Position numbers and translations under genes: made by a program. 49,346 nt of DNA, taken from assembly GCA_003427395.1 (NCBI GenBank), contig BFEA01000571.1:79969-129314 (forward strand). Reading direction: 5' to 3'. The stretch is from Chara braunii (taxonomy: Eukaryota > Streptophyta > Charophyceae > Charales > Characeae). The notes under the pieces are model-generated. The model was not told the origin of the DNA and did no database searches. It was given only the letters and a program-made list of their open reading frames with translations. The stretch's first letter is position 1, and each line of letters opens with the position of its first letter. Shown here one piece after another: positions 31,883-43,732 of this stretch.

Positions 31883-32050
31883 CGGACACTGCCTTATCCG
31901 CAGCCGGGCAGGAATCGAGTTGAAGCTTGATCTGGGGGTGGAGGAAGTTGCTGTCAGATGCATGCGGATCGCTTTTCTCTTTTTTCTGGTTTTTATTCTT
32001 TTCGGTTTTCAGTATTTAAGCACAGTATATGAATAACTTGCCCGCACCTC

Positions 32051-32225
32051 CCCGGGGGCGAGGTCCCACTAGCAAAAAGGATAGGGTCGAGCTCCTGAAT
32101 ATGGATGGGTTTTATGGAGAGATGCGGAAAAGCAGTTCAATCTCGATTTCCTGCACATCTCCATAACCTCGTCCAGATTCAGGCATTCGATCCGATCCTC
32201 CTTGCTAGTGGGACCACGCCCCGGG
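32051..32225. mobile_element. foldback element, CCCACTAGC family
   Basis: The element is palindromic along its length. The left end GGGGGCGAGGTCCCACTAGC mirrors the right end GCTAGTGGGACCACGCCCC, and inner blocks mirror too (GGATAGGGTCGAGCTCCTGA against TCAGGCATTCGATCCGATCC). It is about 175 bp and closely related to 44274-44447. Confidence 0.75.
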
Positions 32226-32339
32226 TCGCTGGCATGCCCGTGATTTTGCCTCCGTGTCTTTCCAGAAGCATTTGGACATTTTTCTGTGGTATTGCCGAGC
32301 CCCTGCCGTCCTCGTTGCGCCCCCACGCCCTGCGTGGTA

Positions 32340-32494
32340 TCAGTTTCCTCAACGCCTGATTCTGGACGTATTTGTTGAGATGTGCAGAAATCGCGTTGAG
32401 TTTCCTCAACCGCACATCGCCACAAACGTGTCCAGATTCAGGCGTTGAGGTCCTTGAGGAAAACTCAACGCTGTTAGTGGGACTTGGCCCCCGG
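32340..32494. mobile_element. foldback element, left end truncated
   Basis: The interior carries CCTCAACGCCTGATTCTGGA and its mirror TCCAGATTCAGGCGTTGAGG. The right end is GTTAGTGGGACTTGGCCCCC; the matching left end is missing or very degraded. It lies just upstream of the LysM promoter region. Confidence 0.6.
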
Positions 32495-32704
32495 AAACTC
32501 GAACTGTTCTTTTTTTTTTTCTTTTTTTTTTAAACAGTTCATGGATGTAAGGGCTGAGAAAAAAAAAAAAAAGCTCGACCGTCCTTTTTTTTCCCTTCAG
32601 AAAACCATCCTGTGAAACCCTGGGATCGAGGATTTTTCGCGGATGACTCCAGTCCAGTCCATTGGTGGGGGCTTCACCTGCTGGAAACACGGCAACATTT
32701 TCGG

Positions 32705-32712
32705 TATATATA
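32705..32712 (+). promoter_or_regulatory. TATA box candidate for the LysM gene
   Basis: TATATATA followed by GAGC lies 246 bp upstream of the LysM ATG. A purine-rich stretch between 32810 and 32920 would be 5' leader. The position fits a core promoter, but there is no transcript evidence. Confidence 0.45.
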
Positions 32713-32957
32713 TGAGCAGCTCAAATGGGCATTCTTTCACGGCAGCGACGGCGATCACTTTCAGATTCACCCTCGAAGTGCTGTACATGCAACCGCTACA
32801 TCGGACCAGAGCTGAGGAGGTGAGCAAGCAGGACAGATCCAACTCGGAGGCGGAGGAGGAGGAGCCAGACCAGACGAGGACGAGGCGCCGCTCAGGCGCA
32901 GCAGGAGAGAAGGAGAAGTAGACTAGTAGTCAAAAGTTATCAGCCTCTGCTCGAGTA

Positions 32958-33380
32958 ATGGCGTCGGTGCACGGGAGTCGCAATCCTCTTCGTTTCTTCA
33001 ACTGGTTTCGTTCAAGGAAAGATGACTGTCTTCCTGGCCGAGGCACACGATACGACGCCGGTGCTGGAGGCGACATCAAAGGAAACGTGTATTATGATGT
33101 CAAGGTGGGTGATACATTAGAAAGCATAGCAAGGCAATTCGACATTGACAGTCGGTTCTTGGTAGAGGCAAACGACATTCTGAACCCTAAGAACATTTCG
33201 CCAGGTCAAGTCCTCTGGATTCCGAAAATATACGTAGTGAAGAAGGGGGACACGTTGTTGGACATCGCGACCTTGTTCGGTGTCCCGATGGCCAGGCTGC
33301 AGGAGGTCAATGGGATCGAGGATCCCGATTTCATCTTCGAGGGTGACGCCTTGGTAATTCCCCCTACTCCAGCCAAGTGA
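32958..33380 (+). CDS. small protein with two LysM domains
   Basis: An intact single-exon frame encodes 140 residues. LysM 1 covers about 45-89 (YYDVKVGDTLESIARQF... to GQVLWIP) and LysM 2 about 92-135 (YVVKKGDTLLDIATLFGVP... to GDALVIP). Both keep the GDTL turn, the hydrophobic helix and the Asn near the second helix. Family knowledge: LysM folds bind N-acetylglucosamine glycans such as chitin oligomers or peptidoglycan. The N-terminus (residues 1-30, several Arg/Lys, one Cys) has no hydrophobic signal peptide, and there is no transmembrane segment, kinase or GPI signal. It is therefore not a standard LysM receptor and may be cytosolic or organellar. The ATG at 32958 is the first one that opens the whole frame; an in-frame stop region lies upstream. 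A TATA-like box sits about 250 bp upstream. Confidence 0.88.
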   Translation: MASVHGSRNPLRFFNWFRSRKDDCLPGRGTRYDAGAGGDIKGNVYYDVKVGDTLESIARQFDIDSRFLVEANDILNPKNISPGQVLWIPKIYVVKKGDTLLDIATLFGVPMARLQEVNGIEDPDFIFEGDALVIPPTPAK

Positions 33381-34329
33381 AGGGGGGTAGGGTAGGGTCG
33401 GGTAGGGTGAGGTAGGGCGGAGTTTGCAAGAACCTGCTCCAACTTGCAGGCCAGATTCAAGGAGTGTGTGATACCTGTCGTCGTTCTCCTGCTGCCAGTG
33501 TCTAGAAGCAGAAGAGAGGCAGAAGAAGAGAAGAGAACGCAGAAAAGGAAGTCGCTTAGAAGAAGAGAAGACAGTGTGTGACTTGAACTCACTTCGAAGT
33601 CTTTTTCAAGACAGGGTCAGGAGGAGGATGAGAAACTTCCCCTCGTTCTCATGGTGTGCATCAGGAGAGTGGTTGAAAAACTTATCCTCCTCCTCATGGT
33701 GTGCACCAGGAAAGAAGGCGACACAGAAGACGAGAATACGACGCCGAAGGAGACTCGATTCTCAATTTCTCATGCTGTTTAGAAGAAAAAAGAAGATGAC
33801 ACAGAGATAAGAAGAAGATGCAGAAGAAGAGACGACGAGGAAGACGAAGAGAAGACGACGAAGAATAGGAATTGCTGCTGACCGTGGTGAATCTGGTGAT
33901 GGTATCAGTCTTTTTCATTTGCTCACGACAATGACGATGACGACAGCGAAGACGAAGAGATGGAGATGAAGACGAAAAAGAAGTAGAAGACGTAGGAGAA
34001 GCGGTAGAAGAAGAGGGAGGAGAAGATTGGAAAGATGGAGATGAAATAGAATAAGAAGGAAGGAAGTTCAAGGTAATCGAAGCTGATACTGTTGTGACGG
34101 GCGATAGTATAGATGTTGTCGTTGCAGTTTGTGTTTTTTTCATGTTCATGCTGTGTGTTCTGTTTTCGGTTCTTACGTTGCCTTGTACTGTTAAGTAGTA
34201 GGGAGTACTACTAGGGACGACGGCATGGAACACGTAATGAGTGTGTGTTGGAAGGCTGCGCCCTTTCTGAAATTAATAATGTTCTCCCCATCTTTCATGG
34301 GCGGCAAATCTCGGCAGTCTAGCGAAAGC
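33381..34329. other. purine-rich flank downstream of the LysM gene
   Basis: AGAAGA/GACGA-rich sequence runs from 33500 to 34060 and gives Ser/Thr-rich open frames on the minus strand that I regard as artefacts. The LysM 3' UTR and poly(A) site should lie here, but I cannot place them. Confidence 0.5.
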
Positions 34330-34690
34330 TGGGCTCTGGTATAGTCGCTTTATTGTTTAGTATAGTAACTGTCTTTTTCTTCTTTTTTTTTTCGATATAG
34401 TAAAAAAAGTTGTCCTATCGATGAATCGAATGGATATGTCTATTGTTTAGTATAGTTCCTTTTTTTTTTGGTGATATAGTAAAGCTCTCCTGTCGATGAA
34501 TAGAATTGACATGTCTATTGTTTAGTATAGTAACTGTCTTCTTCCTTTTTTTTGGGGTGACAAGTAAAAGCTCTCTTATAGATGAATAGACTGGACTTGC
34601 TTTTGTTTTGTATAGTAACTGTGTTTTTTCTTTTTCCTTTTTCCTGTTTTTCGTGATGTAAAGCTATCCTATAGATGAATAGAATGGACA
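34330..34690. repeat. tandem repeats, unit about 85 bp, four copies
   Basis: Each unit has TATTGTTTAGTATAGT, a T-rich run and a GATGAAT-GAAT-GACAT end. Divergence is moderate. There is no gene in or around the array. Confidence 0.8.
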
Positions 34691-34973
34691 ATGTCCTGCG
34701 CGATGAAGGGCACGGACGGAATAAAGTTTCCGCTCCTTCGGAGTGACGGGGAGGATAGAAGCGAATGCTGAGATGGTTGTGCTCCGACGAAATTCCTTAT
34801 GCAGTATGCAGAAATGAATGAGAGGCGGTGATGAAGTTACATGGCTGTGTGAATTGCTTAGTGAATTGTCAATATTGTCGATAGTAGTGTGCATTCCTTT
34901 GGGCCTCGTTGCGCTACACTAGACTCTCGTACTTTCTCGAGTGCATAAGAGCTTAGTCAGACGGCACGAGACG

Positions 34974-35050
34974 ACCCATCTTATCCCGAACGTCACACGT
35001 GTATTCGTTCACAACGCATGTGCGTTATGTTCGGGGTAAGACGGGTAGAT
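34974..35050. repeat. inverted repeat, 18-bp arms
   Basis: CCCATCTTATCCCGAAC and GTTCGGGGTAAGACGGG pair with one G-T style mismatch; a weaker inner pairing (CACACGTGT, GCATGTGCG) occurs in the loop. Confidence 0.6.
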
Positions 35051-35624
35051 GGAACTTTCGAGACGTCGAGAGCCTGCAACACTTCTGTGGTAGGCGTGAA
35101 GTCCTTATTGGCAGAGCTACGCACATGCGAGCGTAGGATTTTCTTTTTTTTTCTCTTCCTTTTTTTTTTTCCAATTTTTGCTTGGGGATTGAATGATGAT
35201 TGGAGGATGGAATCGATAACGGAAGTTGCGATTGGTCAAACCAGTTTGTGAGCATGTTTTTTTTTTCTTCAGTTTGACCAAGATTAATAAACCAGCTTTT
35301 CGTTTTCGTCAATAGGAATTGAACTCAATGATTGGTTAAGGTCACATCTATTAGGGCTTAGAGTTTATGATTGTCTTTTTTTACCATTGAAATGAATGTA
35401 TGCTTGCTGTGAGTCGAAGTATTTGTCTAATCACCTTCGGCGGTACGAGCGGTAGGCGATCATACATCCGGGTCCTTCTCTTTTTCTTTTTTTCTTTTTT
35501 CTTGGCGAGGGGGGAGGGGGTGGTGCGAGGGTGGGGAGGGGTGGGGAAAAGGTTGTCTACAACCGTAGCTGAGGGAGGAGAATATTCTGGCCCTTTTTAA
35601 ATCATTCAAAAAAAAAATTGTTTA

Positions 35625-36072
35625 GGGTTAATTTCAAGAATATTGCTGTTTCGAAGTTTGGCAGCAAAAATGTCGTCCGTTCAAAGTTTCCTTTGCAAAA
35701 ATAGAGGTTTCGTNNNNNNNNNNNNNNNNNNNNNNNNNNNNNNNNNNNNNNNNNNNNNNNNNNNNNNNNNNNNNNNNNNNNNNNNNNNNNNNNNNNNNNN
35801 NNNNNNNNNNNNNNNNNNNNNNNNNNNNNNNNNCCCCCCCCCCCCCCCCAAAAAAAAAAAAGACAAAAAAAAACAAAAAAAAAAACGCTGACTGCCTCAG
35901 GCCAGAACTCTGAGTCCCTGAGTCCCTGAGGTCAGAGGTCTAGGGGTCCTTGAAACTGGCCAAAACGCGGTGTTAAAGCTGCAACGAAACCTCTATTTTT
36001 GCAAAGGGAACTTCGAACGGACGACATTTTTGCTGCCAAACTTCGAAACAGCAATATTTTTGCTATTAACCC
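35625..36072. mobile_element. second copy of the large foldback element, centre unassembled
   Basis: The left arm starts GGGTTAAT at 35625 and carries the same landmarks as the 23-kb copy up to GAGGTTTCGT, where the N gap begins. The right arm (35886-36072) ends TTTTTGCTATTAACCC. A stretch of the right arm between AAACGCGG and GCAACG is shortened. Possible TTGTTTA flanks on both sides suggest a target duplication. Confidence 0.85.
35714..35833. other. assembly gap (120 Ns)
   Basis: The gap lies at the centre of a foldback element, between a homologous left arm and a poly(C)/poly(A) tract. The true length is unknown and need not be 120. The 23-kb copy predicts a few hundred bases of palindromic sequence here. 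Confidence 0.99.
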
Positions 36073-36082
36073 CTTTGTTTAA

Positions 36083-36527
36083 TTTGCAGCGTTTAACAGG
36101 GGGACGCGGGAGCTCTGCTCGTGTGGGACGTAATAGGGCATAGTCGGCTCTGGACGTGATTGCAGTCAGATACATCCGGATTGGGTCGGTAATTGCGGCC
36201 AAATACATCTACGAAAGCAGCGTTTAACAGGGGGACGTGGGAGCTCTGCTCGTGTGGGACGTAATAGGGGATAGTCGGCTCTGGATCTGATTGCAGTCAG
36301 ATACATCCGGAATGGGTCGGTAATTCCGGCCAAATACATTTACGAAAGCAGCGTTTAACAGGGGGATTCCGGCCAAATACATTTACGAAAGCAGCGTTTA
36401 ACAGGGGGACGCGGGAGCTCTGCTCGTGTGGGACTTGATAGGGCATAGTCGGCTCTGGACGTGATTGCAGTCAGATACATCCGGAAGGGGTCGGTAATTG
36501 CGGCCAAATCCATTTACGAAAGCGTTA
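36083..36527. repeat. tandem array, unit about 132 bp
   Basis: Full units start at about 36086, 36219 and 36394 with AGCGTTTAACAGGGGGA; a 43-bp partial unit lies at 36351-36393. Each contains GCTCTGCTCGTGTGGGAC, CATAGTCGGCTCTGGA and GGCCAAATACATTTACGAAA. The array abuts the foldback element at 36072. Its function is not evident. Confidence 0.92.
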
Positions 36528-37227
36528 GTGTGAGTATGGGTCTTCTATTGGGCAACCGACTCGCACACTCCTAGTGACGGAGAGGTCGCTCTTAACCGAA
36601 GTGGGTACTAACATACATATCTTGTATTTGCCAACTGGCCCACATGTACTTGGCCTGACTTTACAGTCAGATAGCTCTTACGTCAGTGGATGGTTTTTTT
36701 TTTTTTTTTTTTAAGGTTTTCATTACACAAAATCTGAAGGAGGGGCCGGGAATTCCCCACATACAACCCGGAAGTAACCATTGACAATACTGGAACCATT
36801 ACCCAGCTTAGGTGCAGGCATTGGGACTGTGTGGTCTAGTGACAGAATGGCCAAATCGGGACCGCTGTCCTGACACATCCCAACCCTGGGAAAGAAAATG
36901 AAAAATAACACAAAACTAGCTACAAGCCAAAACTCCAATCACAACCCACCAAATTGTCAGCCAACAAAAAACAAACAACAGCTTGAACAGAGCTAACAAA
37001 AGCTACTGAAATTTAACATCTATACTACTCTCTACTGTCGATAGAATACTATTCTACAAGAAGACAGAGCCTGAACCGTTCCTTCCCCTATCGTCACTAG
37101 GTCCTCAATCTATCTTATCAAATCCTCTTCTCTCTTGCCTAACCCGGCTTAGAAAGCTGGAGTCTACTATACTAATGGCGCTCATTCCACTAGTATCCCT
37201 TCTGCCAGCCTCCTGAGGCTATAAGCA

Positions 37228-37373
37228 ACCGAGCGGCCCAGGTTGAGAATCTTACTCCTACTGTTGGAATAACCAGGAAGCCAATACTAATTGTCCTTCA
37301 CCGAGCGGCCCAGGTTGAGAATCTTACTCCTACTGTTGGAATAACCAGGAAGCCAATACTAATTGTCCTTCAC
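37228..37373. repeat. 72-bp tandem duplication at the LINE ORF2 end
   Basis: Two essentially identical 72-bp units beginning ACCGAGCGGCCCAGGTTGAG lie side by side. The second contains the ORF2 stop codon and the first lies in the 3' UTR. The duplication is recent compared with the decay of the LINE. Confidence 0.85.
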
Positions 37374-40300
37374 CATCAATCGAGGCAAAGGAACTGTTAA
37401 CGCACCAAGTTTGACGAAACCATAACTTGTCACCGATTCTGTTGATGGGATGACTTTCCGCCGCCAGTCCGCCTTGATTGCTCTTCTCAGACCCTGCATC
37501 ACTGTAGTCCTGATTTGTACATTGGTCCATTGCTTATCTTCAAATACTTGATCATTCTTGGTCTGCCAAATTACTGAAAACAGGAGTGCTCTTGCTGTCT
37601 GTGCTGTGTAGCCCCATCCCTTGGTGAGGGACAGACTATCTGGGATACCTCCAAGTGAAGTCCATACTTTGTCCCACTCCAACTCTTGGCCCGGTAGCGT
37701 GTTCCAGATGTTTATCCACCACTTCCAGATTCTGGCTGAGGCCGGAGAGTCCCACCACAGGTGGACTGTCGACTCGAATGCCCATTCACATTGTAAGCAT
37801 TTTAAGTCCACTTCCATTCTCCTCTCCGCTAGCCACACTGCTGATGGGGTGGCCAGCATTGACAACAACCATAATATGGATGCCTGGCGCTGACAGGGAA
37901 TTAACATGAGTTGTTCCCAACAGTTTTCCAAGGCTTTCCCAATTACATTCGGGTCACGATCCAATAACGCCTGCCATCTAGCACGAGCCATTGTGAGAGG
38001 GTTTTTTTTCGAGATAACAGCTTTATATCCAATACTCTGCGTATATTCCAACAAACATACATTAGTACTCCCTTCTCTTAGAGCCCTCCATTCCCACATG
38101 CAGGGGTCTAATTTTAAGGACTTGACGGGTATACCTTTCAACAGCAATGTGCAAGACTGTTTTCCTTCTGATGAGATAATTTTTTTGACGCGGATCTGAG
38201 AAAATATAGATCCCACTGTCGGGTGTTCATCATCGTCCATCTTCAACAGAACGTTATGTCCCCCATTTTCACATCCTTGAAACTTCCTGTTGGCATCGGA
38301 CCGATAGTCTACCAACTTCCTCATTCGCGTATCCTCACCTTCGCAAACGAACCATGTTCCAATCGGTTCCACAGCAGTTGGATGCAGCTGGTCTTTCCAA
38401 TGCTGAGAAACAGCTGCTATCAACATAGACAGTTTATGACCTACATTCCTCATGTGCCCAAGTGACTCGCGTACCTCCGAGTCCGTCTTCCATGTGCCAA
38501 GCAGGGTGTTCCAAATATCCCCAATCCTTGACACACATTTTTCTATCCATTTGCGACCAAAGCTGGTGCTATCAGCTTTGATTCATTCATGTCCCAGCAA
38601 TCGTATCTTCGGATTCTCAAACAGGGGTTGAGCCAGGATCTCTGCTTTTGTGACAAGTTCTACCCAGACATCTGGTCTGAGTTTTTTCCTAGCTGCAATA
38701 ATCGCTTTCCAGAATGGTGATTTGATTTGTCTTCGTTGGAACGAGTATAGCAGAAGACAGGTCCATACATCTTGTGGTCGCACTAGGTTCCACTCCGATG
38801 CAAGAATATACTTGGTCATTCCCACCCAATGAGGGGCTGGATTCACAGTGCTCGCATGGATCGGCCATCTGATCAGCATCGCATTGATCTGCTTTGAGGG
38901 ATCGAGTAATCCCAACCCACCTTTGACTCTAGGGGTACATATCATCTCCTAGGCTACTTTGGAGATAAACGAATCTTCTTCTTGGGCATACGGTTTCCAA
39001 ATGAACTTCGCTGTCTTTCTCTTGGTTAAGGCATACAGCTGCTTACCAAGTGCTCTCATTGTCCCTACATACCATAGTAATGCGAACAGTGCACCATTTA
39101 CAACTAGTGCTCTGCCGAAGAGGGATAAGTGGGGGGCTTTGCCCCATGTTGTCATCCTGTGCATTGATTTCTGCAACAGTAGGTCGTCCTGATCTCCTTC
39201 ACAGTCCAATAGTGAGATCTGGACCCCCAAGAAACGCTCAGACTGGCTGCCATTCACTCGTTTCATACTCCACTCACACGTGATTGTGAATTCCATCGGG
39301 AGGAGATATGCTGACTTATGCCAATTTACCAGTGCTTCCGAGAGGTTGGAATAAACGTCCAGTTCGTGCTTCAGAGATCCCTGCGATTCTGGCGTGTTCT
39401 CAGATATCGCAAACAGGTCATCAGCCAATGCTTTGACTTTACATTGCGAGGTACCTACCTGAAGGCCTTTGATTCGCACATGAGCACGGATGTTGTTCAA
39501 CAACACTTTCATTTGCGTTGCAAACAGGAGTGGTGTTAATGGGCATCCCTGTCGTAACGACCGAGTGAGACTAAACGGTTTAGAGACCTGTCCATTAATT
39601 ATCTCTGATGTTGTGGAAAGTGAGTACATAGCGACAATCCATTTACACAAATTGTCTCCAAATCCCATTACTTTCAAGGTTGTGAGGACATATGACCAAT
39701 TCACACGGTCATATGCCTTCTCTAGATCTAGTAACAAAACTGCGACATTCAGAGAATCATTCTATACAATCCAGTGTTTCAATGGCCGTAACTGTATTAT
39801 CAAAAATCGATCTACCCTGCACGAATGCTGCCTGATCATTACAAACGAATGAAGGGAGATATTTTGCTAATCTTCTTGCTAATATTTTCGCAAGCAACTT
39901 GTATGAAACATTTAGCACGGAGATTGGTCGCCAGTTTCGAATTTTCGCACGGTCACCTTTCTTAAACATAACAGAGATGATACCATGTCGCATATTTTCC
40001 GACAGCATTGAACCTGAAAGTGTCTCATTATAGATTTCAACTAGGTTAGTCCCCACCTCACTCCAGATTGCCAGATATAGTTCTTCGGGGAGACCATCGT
40101 CTCCAGGGGCCTTACCTTTGGCCATAGCTTTCAAAGTTTTCAAGGCCTCCTTTGTCCGGCCGTCTAAGTCCAATCTTCCTGTAGTTGAAACCGTGTTATT
40201 CCAATGATCGGACTCTTCATTCAGGTTGTTTGTTACATCAACACCTTGTAACCTTGACGTCAGAATATCCTGGTAATAGATCACAGCATACTCACACAGT

Positions 40301-41513
40301 TGTGTGAGCTCCTTAGCCCTTGGTGCGGATGAATCAAACGGGTGCTGTAGCTCACACATCGAAACAGATGAGCGTCTTGGTAACCACTTCTGGAAAGATT
40401 CTTTAGTCATTCTGTCGTATACAACTATCCCTTTCACTAGCAATCGTTCTGATCACACTTCCGAGTTCTTTTTTCTGAAGATTATCCCACTCCCCCATCA
40501 ATTTTGCTCTTTCTTTTCCCCAAACCAAGTTGGAAACTGGATGTTCCGCCATTCGCTGCTCAGCATACTTAATTCTTCTTTTCACACTCTCTTCCGTTTT
40601 GGCTCTGTTTGTGGCCATGATTCTCGAAAAGATATTTAAAAGGTTTGAGAATAGCTTGGACCCAGAGTTTCACCACCGTTCTCTCGTAGGAAAACTAGAC
40701 CGAGCAGTTTCCCATGTTATCCAAAACTCCTTCATCCATGTCACTAACCCTAGATCTTCCAGGTTTTGTGCATTGAAATGAAACAGGCCTTTTCCCCGAG
40801 TTGGGGGTGCAGTCGTCAAGGATAAGCATACTGGCTTATGGTCAGATAAGGGGTTCAGGGTTTCTTCAACTGCAGTGACTGTATCCCATATCTGCGTGGA
40901 TATTAGGAAGTAGTCCAGTCTATGGACAGTGGTACCTGTCCTTTCGTTCCAGTTAGAAAACCATGTAGGTCCTGGCATGTCCGGATGAGTCAAACGGTAT
41001 GGATCAATAAGATTTAATTCGTTCATCAAAGATAACAGTGCAGCCTTATCTCGTACACTTGGCGCAGTCGAGGAGGTAGCGTCTAGCGACGTATTCCAAT
41101 CTGCAACTAGTACAGTCTGATCGCACTTAGGAATTACATATAGCAGTTCATCAAAAAAGTTAACTCGCTCTGCACGGTCCACGGGAGCATAAATAGAAAC
41201 CACCAAAAACTCATGTTCATCCTTAAGAAATTTTACCCAACACCACTTCCCCCACAAGTCAGAGTAGAAATCTATAATCTCAATATTAGCATCTCGATGG
41301 ATCAATATCGCCGTGCCTCCCCTTGTGCCCTGGGCAGGGGACCAACCAATGGCCCAACGCATTGATTTTTTCTTCATTAAGCTTAGTTTCTTGTAGAGAG
41401 GCGATATGACATCTATTATCGTGAAGCCATGATTTTAATCTACCCCGTTTGTCCCTTTTTGTGGTGTCCCCTAATCCCCTTAGGTTCCACGATGCCAAGT
41501 TTAACTTAGACAT
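37359..41513 (-). pseudogene. LINE ORF2 (endonuclease, reverse transcriptase, zf-RVT), broken
   Basis: The start at 41513 reads MSKLNLASWNLRGLG. The endonuclease domain (41513-40750) includes SLQETKL, VADWN and LSDHKPV. Reverse transcriptase spans about 40150-39000, with KGKAPGDDGLPEELY, RNWRPISVLNVSYKLLAKIL, LLDLEKAYDRVNW, RQGCPLTPLLF and a catalytic box ALADDLFAI at about 39435-39405. A zf-RVT module (CLQCEWAFESTVHLWW) lies near 37790-37740. Breaks: frameshift near 41375, stop at 40670, frameshifts near 40440 and 39750, stops at 38949 and 38583. The two Asp of the catalytic box are kept, but the usual aromatic residue before Ala-Asp-Asp is Leu. Confidence 0.88.
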
Positions 41514-41580
41514 TACCTGCTACCCCACCTGTTGATGGATGGATAGAGGGGTCTGGGTGTGAGGTCTCGTTCGGTGCTTC

Positions 41581-43732
41581 CTAGGGAGAGCCAAGCCAGT
41601 TTTTAACGAAGTGTGAGTTCAATTTCTTCAGGTTCGGCAGTCTCCCATCCACTTCAGCTAAGATTTCTGCAGTACAGAAGCGGGGAACTCTCACTCTAGC
41701 CAATTCCTGACGACATTACTCCACCAACCACATGAGAGGTAACAGGCATAGCCCTTCAGCTTCCAGAAGCTCTAACTGTCCCGGCTCGAATCTTACATCA
41801 AAAATCGATACGAAAAACTTCAGTTTCTTTCCACGCTGGTCCGGATGATCTAGGATTAACCTAACCATCAGTTCATCTCCAATCCATCGTAGTTAAAACT
41901 TGTTTGGAATCGCCGTTCTGATCAGACTGAGAATCGCGGAGGGCATTGGTTGCTCTGGAAAGGCGATATTAACAAGCGCCTGCGTCCCTTCTGGGTCCGA
42001 AAAGGACACAATCCATAGATTATTCCGGGTATAGGTACAGAAGAGAGGTAGAATCCTTACCTCGAGGCCTTGGATTTGTCCTTTTTGCAGCGCAGCAACG
42101 GGCGTTCTTCTTCTCGTGGTCTTAGTCCTCGGCGTACCGGTAACTGTATTCTATGAATTTTCGGAGACTGGTGGTGAGATCCATTCTCCGTTCCTCAATG
42201 AGGACGCTGAGGGACTACCATCTAGTCGTCGTTGCTTACCTAGCCCGATTACCCTCGAGCGAGGAGTCGATATGTCCGGAGTAACCGATTCTTGTCTTCC
42301 TTCTGTTGAAGTTCCCGCAGGCGGCCGTCCAGTTTGCTGATGCGGACTTTGCTGATGCTCTTCCGGTCTGACCGGTGAAGGTACATTCTGCATTACAGCT
42401 GACGTTCCTCCTGTCTGCAGGCTGCACACTTGGATTGTTGTACGGGGCGAATCCTGAGGCCCACTGTTGTTGAAGATGCAACATCCATGGGTGAACACCC
42501 ATATTCATCGCAGGATCCCCTGCCAAGGAGAACATACCGCTGGGGTGTGAATGAAGACCTGGCGAGAAGATAGGGTTGACGTGCGATGAGCTCCCCCCTC
42601 CACCGATACTTTACCCCCATCCAGTAACATTGCCAATTGGGGGCATACCACCCACATAGCTTGGTTGGAACCCTTGGTGGGCTCCTGTTCCAGAACCTCC
42701 GACTGTGCCTCTTTCTAGAGTAGCATCCTCTCCCATCATGGCCAAAGCTCCATCACCTCCTGCCATCGGTGCTCCATTCGGATTCCCACCCTGGCTGCTT
42801 TCATTACCAGGTGGGCGGAGGTGTCCTTGATATTGTGGCCGGCTAGTCGCTTCCGATTGACCTTGCTGTGTCGGTAACTCCTGACCTTGTTGACGATTTC
42901 GTCTGCACTCAGCTTCCGTATGGAAAAACGCTCTACATCTTCTGCACCTTGGCGTTTCGGCAGAGGCCAATTTGACTTCTAGGGAATCTCCTTCACATGA
43001 ATCCACCCAGATTTTATCTCTCATATTGCCTCTTGCCACCGGATCAATCTCGAATTTAATATTAATCAGCGTCGGCTTCAATCTGTCTTGCTCTGCAGGG
43101 TGGACACGAACAACTGGTCCAATCGCTCGTGTGACTTGTGCCTCCAAATAGAAAAACGCATCGAGTGGGACTTGGACTGCGATGACCCAAAAAACTGAGT
43201 CGTCCTCCTCCTGCCTCTGTGCCTTCAATTGTGCCTTGCTAAGCCAAGGTTTAAATTCAAAGGCATAACGCGTCGGGCCAATTGTAATCTCGTCCCGCTC
43301 TTTTAGAATCATCCAGTTCGCGATCGCCACGTTCTTAGCCACATACAACACTACAATAGGACTCTCTACTTTGACTCTCCCCCTGATGAAGGTGGCCGAG
43401 TCAAGTGATCCATCTGCACTTCTCTCATCTTCGAATGCCCTCACGATATCCTCCTTGACTTTTCTCGACAGAAACCTAGCACCATCCCGGAAGATAATAG
43501 TGATAGTATGCTCCTTGAGCTAGGAGATCTTCACTTGGTCGATGTGCCTGTTCACTTTGAAGCGTACTTCTCTCCCTTCGCCACTCATTACTCCCGGGTC
43601 AATGCTGGCTGGCATAATCCCATCTTCATAGCATCGTCTCGCCAACTCTCGTAACCTTTCATTGTCTTCCTCGGTCTCCGCCGGTGCCGCTGGGGGAGAG
43701 CGAGGACCTCGGGTCATTTCTACCTCCGTCAT
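41581..43732 (-). pseudogene. LINE ORF1 (nucleic-acid-binding, CCHC knuckle), broken
   Basis: The frame starts MTEVEMTRG at 43732 and resembles the DUF4283-type N-terminal domain of plant L1 ORF1 proteins. A CX2CX4HX4C zinc knuckle (CRRCRAFFHTEAEC) lies at about 42960-42903. A Gln/Gly/Pro-rich tail follows. Breaks seen: in-frame stops at 43520 and 42611, a frame change near 42430 and a stop at 41716. Coding character continues to a stop at 41581, so the intact ORF1 would have been unusually long, around 700 codons. Expected role: binding LINE RNA in the particle. Confidence 0.75.

Noticed and set aside
33694-34233. 179-codon Ser/Thr-rich frame on the minus strand
   Set aside because: It is the complement of a purine-rich tract; composition explains the lack of stops.
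36723-36938. Open frame resembling a signal peptide plus short secreted protein (minus strand)
   Set aside because: The apparent start is TTG, not ATG, and it lies in the LINE 3' UTR just before the poly(A) tail.
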